DNA of 15,126 bases from an uncultured Alcaligenaceae bacterium (GTDB lineage Bacteria > Pseudomonadota > Gammaproteobacteria > Burkholderiales > Burkholderiaceae_B): positions 1 through 15,126 of the forward strand of contig CALCPT010000644.1 in NCBI GenBank assembly GCA_937897265.1, read 5' to 3'. Within the stretch, counting starts at the first letter, position 1. The number at the start of each line of letters is the position of its first letter. The notes below the pieces were generated by a model, which was not told the origin of the DNA, did no database searches, and saw only the letters and a program-made list of their open reading frames with translations. Below are positions 14,974-15,126 of the stretch, piece after piece. Position numbers and translations under genes: made by a program.

Positions 14974-14989
14974 AGCAAGTAGTGTGCCA
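14974..14989 (-). promoter_or_regulatory. Sigma-54 (RpoN) -24/-12 promoter of the nitrate operon
   Basis: On the minus strand the sequence reads TGGCACACTACTTGCT. It matches the sigma-54 consensus TGGCACG-N4-TTGCW at all positions except one, with GG and GC separated by the required 10 nt. Counting the C of GC as -12 puts the start of transcription near 14963, giving a leader of about 32 nt before nrtA, with a good ribosome binding site. The position and orientation fit the first gene of the operon exactly. Start site is inferred. Confidence 0.87.
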
Positions 14990-15054
14990 AGCGTGTGAGG
15001 CGATGCGAATCCGTTTCGTGATGCCGAGCGGTTGCGGTTCTTACCAAGCTCAGT

Positions 15055-15071
15055 CGCACTTATGTAGTGCG
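15055..15071. promoter_or_regulatory. Predicted NtrC enhancer site
   Basis: A perfect dyad, CGCACT-N5-AGTGCG. The core reads GCAC-N7-GTGC (15056-15070), the architecture of NtrC sites upstream of enteric glnA. Its centre is about 100 bp upstream of the predicted sigma-54 start, in the usual range for an NtrC enhancer. Genomic sequence ends 7 nt beyond it, so partner sites, normally expected for cooperative binding, may be cut off. Confidence 0.65.
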
Positions 15072-15078
15072 CGGACCG

Positions 15079-15126
15079 AGATCGGAAGAGCACACGTCTG
15101 AACTCCAGTCACGCCAATGTATCTCG
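15079..15126. other. Illumina TruSeq i7-side adapter (sequencing artefact)
   Basis: Not genomic. Positions 15079-15112 match the TruSeq index adapter (starts AGATCGGAAGAGCACACG, ends CTCCAGTCAC). Positions 15113-15120 (GCCAATGT) occupy the 8-nt i7 index, and 15121-15126 (ATCTCG) begin the P7 flank. Genomic sequence ends at 15078. Confidence 0.98.

Noticed and set aside
15028..15039. Tandem GCGGTT repeat in the nrtA upstream region
   Set aside because: Two 6-bp copies are easily due to chance and match no regulator site I can name.
48..15078. CRISPR arrays, insertion sequences, tRNA or rRNA genes, prophage or defence genes
   Set aside because: No spaced direct repeats, transposase motifs, terminal inverted repeats or RNA gene signatures were seen. 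The gene density leaves no unexplained stretch over 300 bp.

Overview
The window is a single contig of bacterial DNA (48 to 15078) with untrimmed Illumina TruSeq adapter sequence at both ends (1-47 and 15079-15126). Both outermost edges are therefore artefacts. Gene content, gene order and protein style point to a betaproteobacterium, most likely of the order Burkholderiales. The grounds are an nrt-nirBD-nasA cluster carrying a YbiB/TrpD2-type gene and a single-domain CobA, balanced base composition by eye, and Tat-exported solute-binding protein. This is an inference from family knowledge; no 16S or marker gene is present.

Layout. The left end (48-1672, minus) holds a polysaccharide O-acetylation module: a complete MBOAT acetyltransferase and the first 73 codons of a membrane-anchored partner cut off by the contig end. 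A 139-bp divergent spacer leads to a plus-strand, probably Tat-exported alpha/beta hydrolase (1812-2921), followed by a plus-strand isocitrate/isopropylmalate dehydrogenase family gene (3010-4068). A short convergent spacer with a perfect 7-bp-stem hairpin (4084-4110) separates these from the main element.

The rest (4132-14931, minus) is one compact nine-gene assimilatory nitrate operon, in transcription order nrtA-nrtB-nrtC-nirB-nirD-nasA-ybiB-cobA-cbiX. Junctions are tight (1-, 11- and 4-nt overlaps, or gaps of 4 to 18 nt). The one exception is the 92-nt nrtB-nrtC spacer, which holds two tiny ORFs. NrtABC would import nitrate, NasA would reduce it to nitrite, and NirBD would reduce nitrite to ammonium. 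CobA and CbiX would supply two of the three activities needed to make siroheme for NirB; the precorrin-2 dehydrogenase is not in the window. YbiB is the only member without an obvious role.

Regulation. Upstream of nrtA there is a near-perfect sigma-54 (-24/-12) promoter and, about 100 bp upstream of the predicted start of transcription, a GCAC-N7-GTGC dyad of NtrC-site architecture. This predicts nitrogen-limitation control by RpoN/NtrC. The predicted leader of about 32 nt is too short for a two-hairpin nitrate-responsive antitermination leader.

Nothing here looks like a wholly new system. The observations most worth following are the promoter architecture, the YbiB gene locked into the operon by overlaps on both sides, the two similar mini-ORFs ahead of nrtC, and the adapter contamination, which creates a false protein tail.
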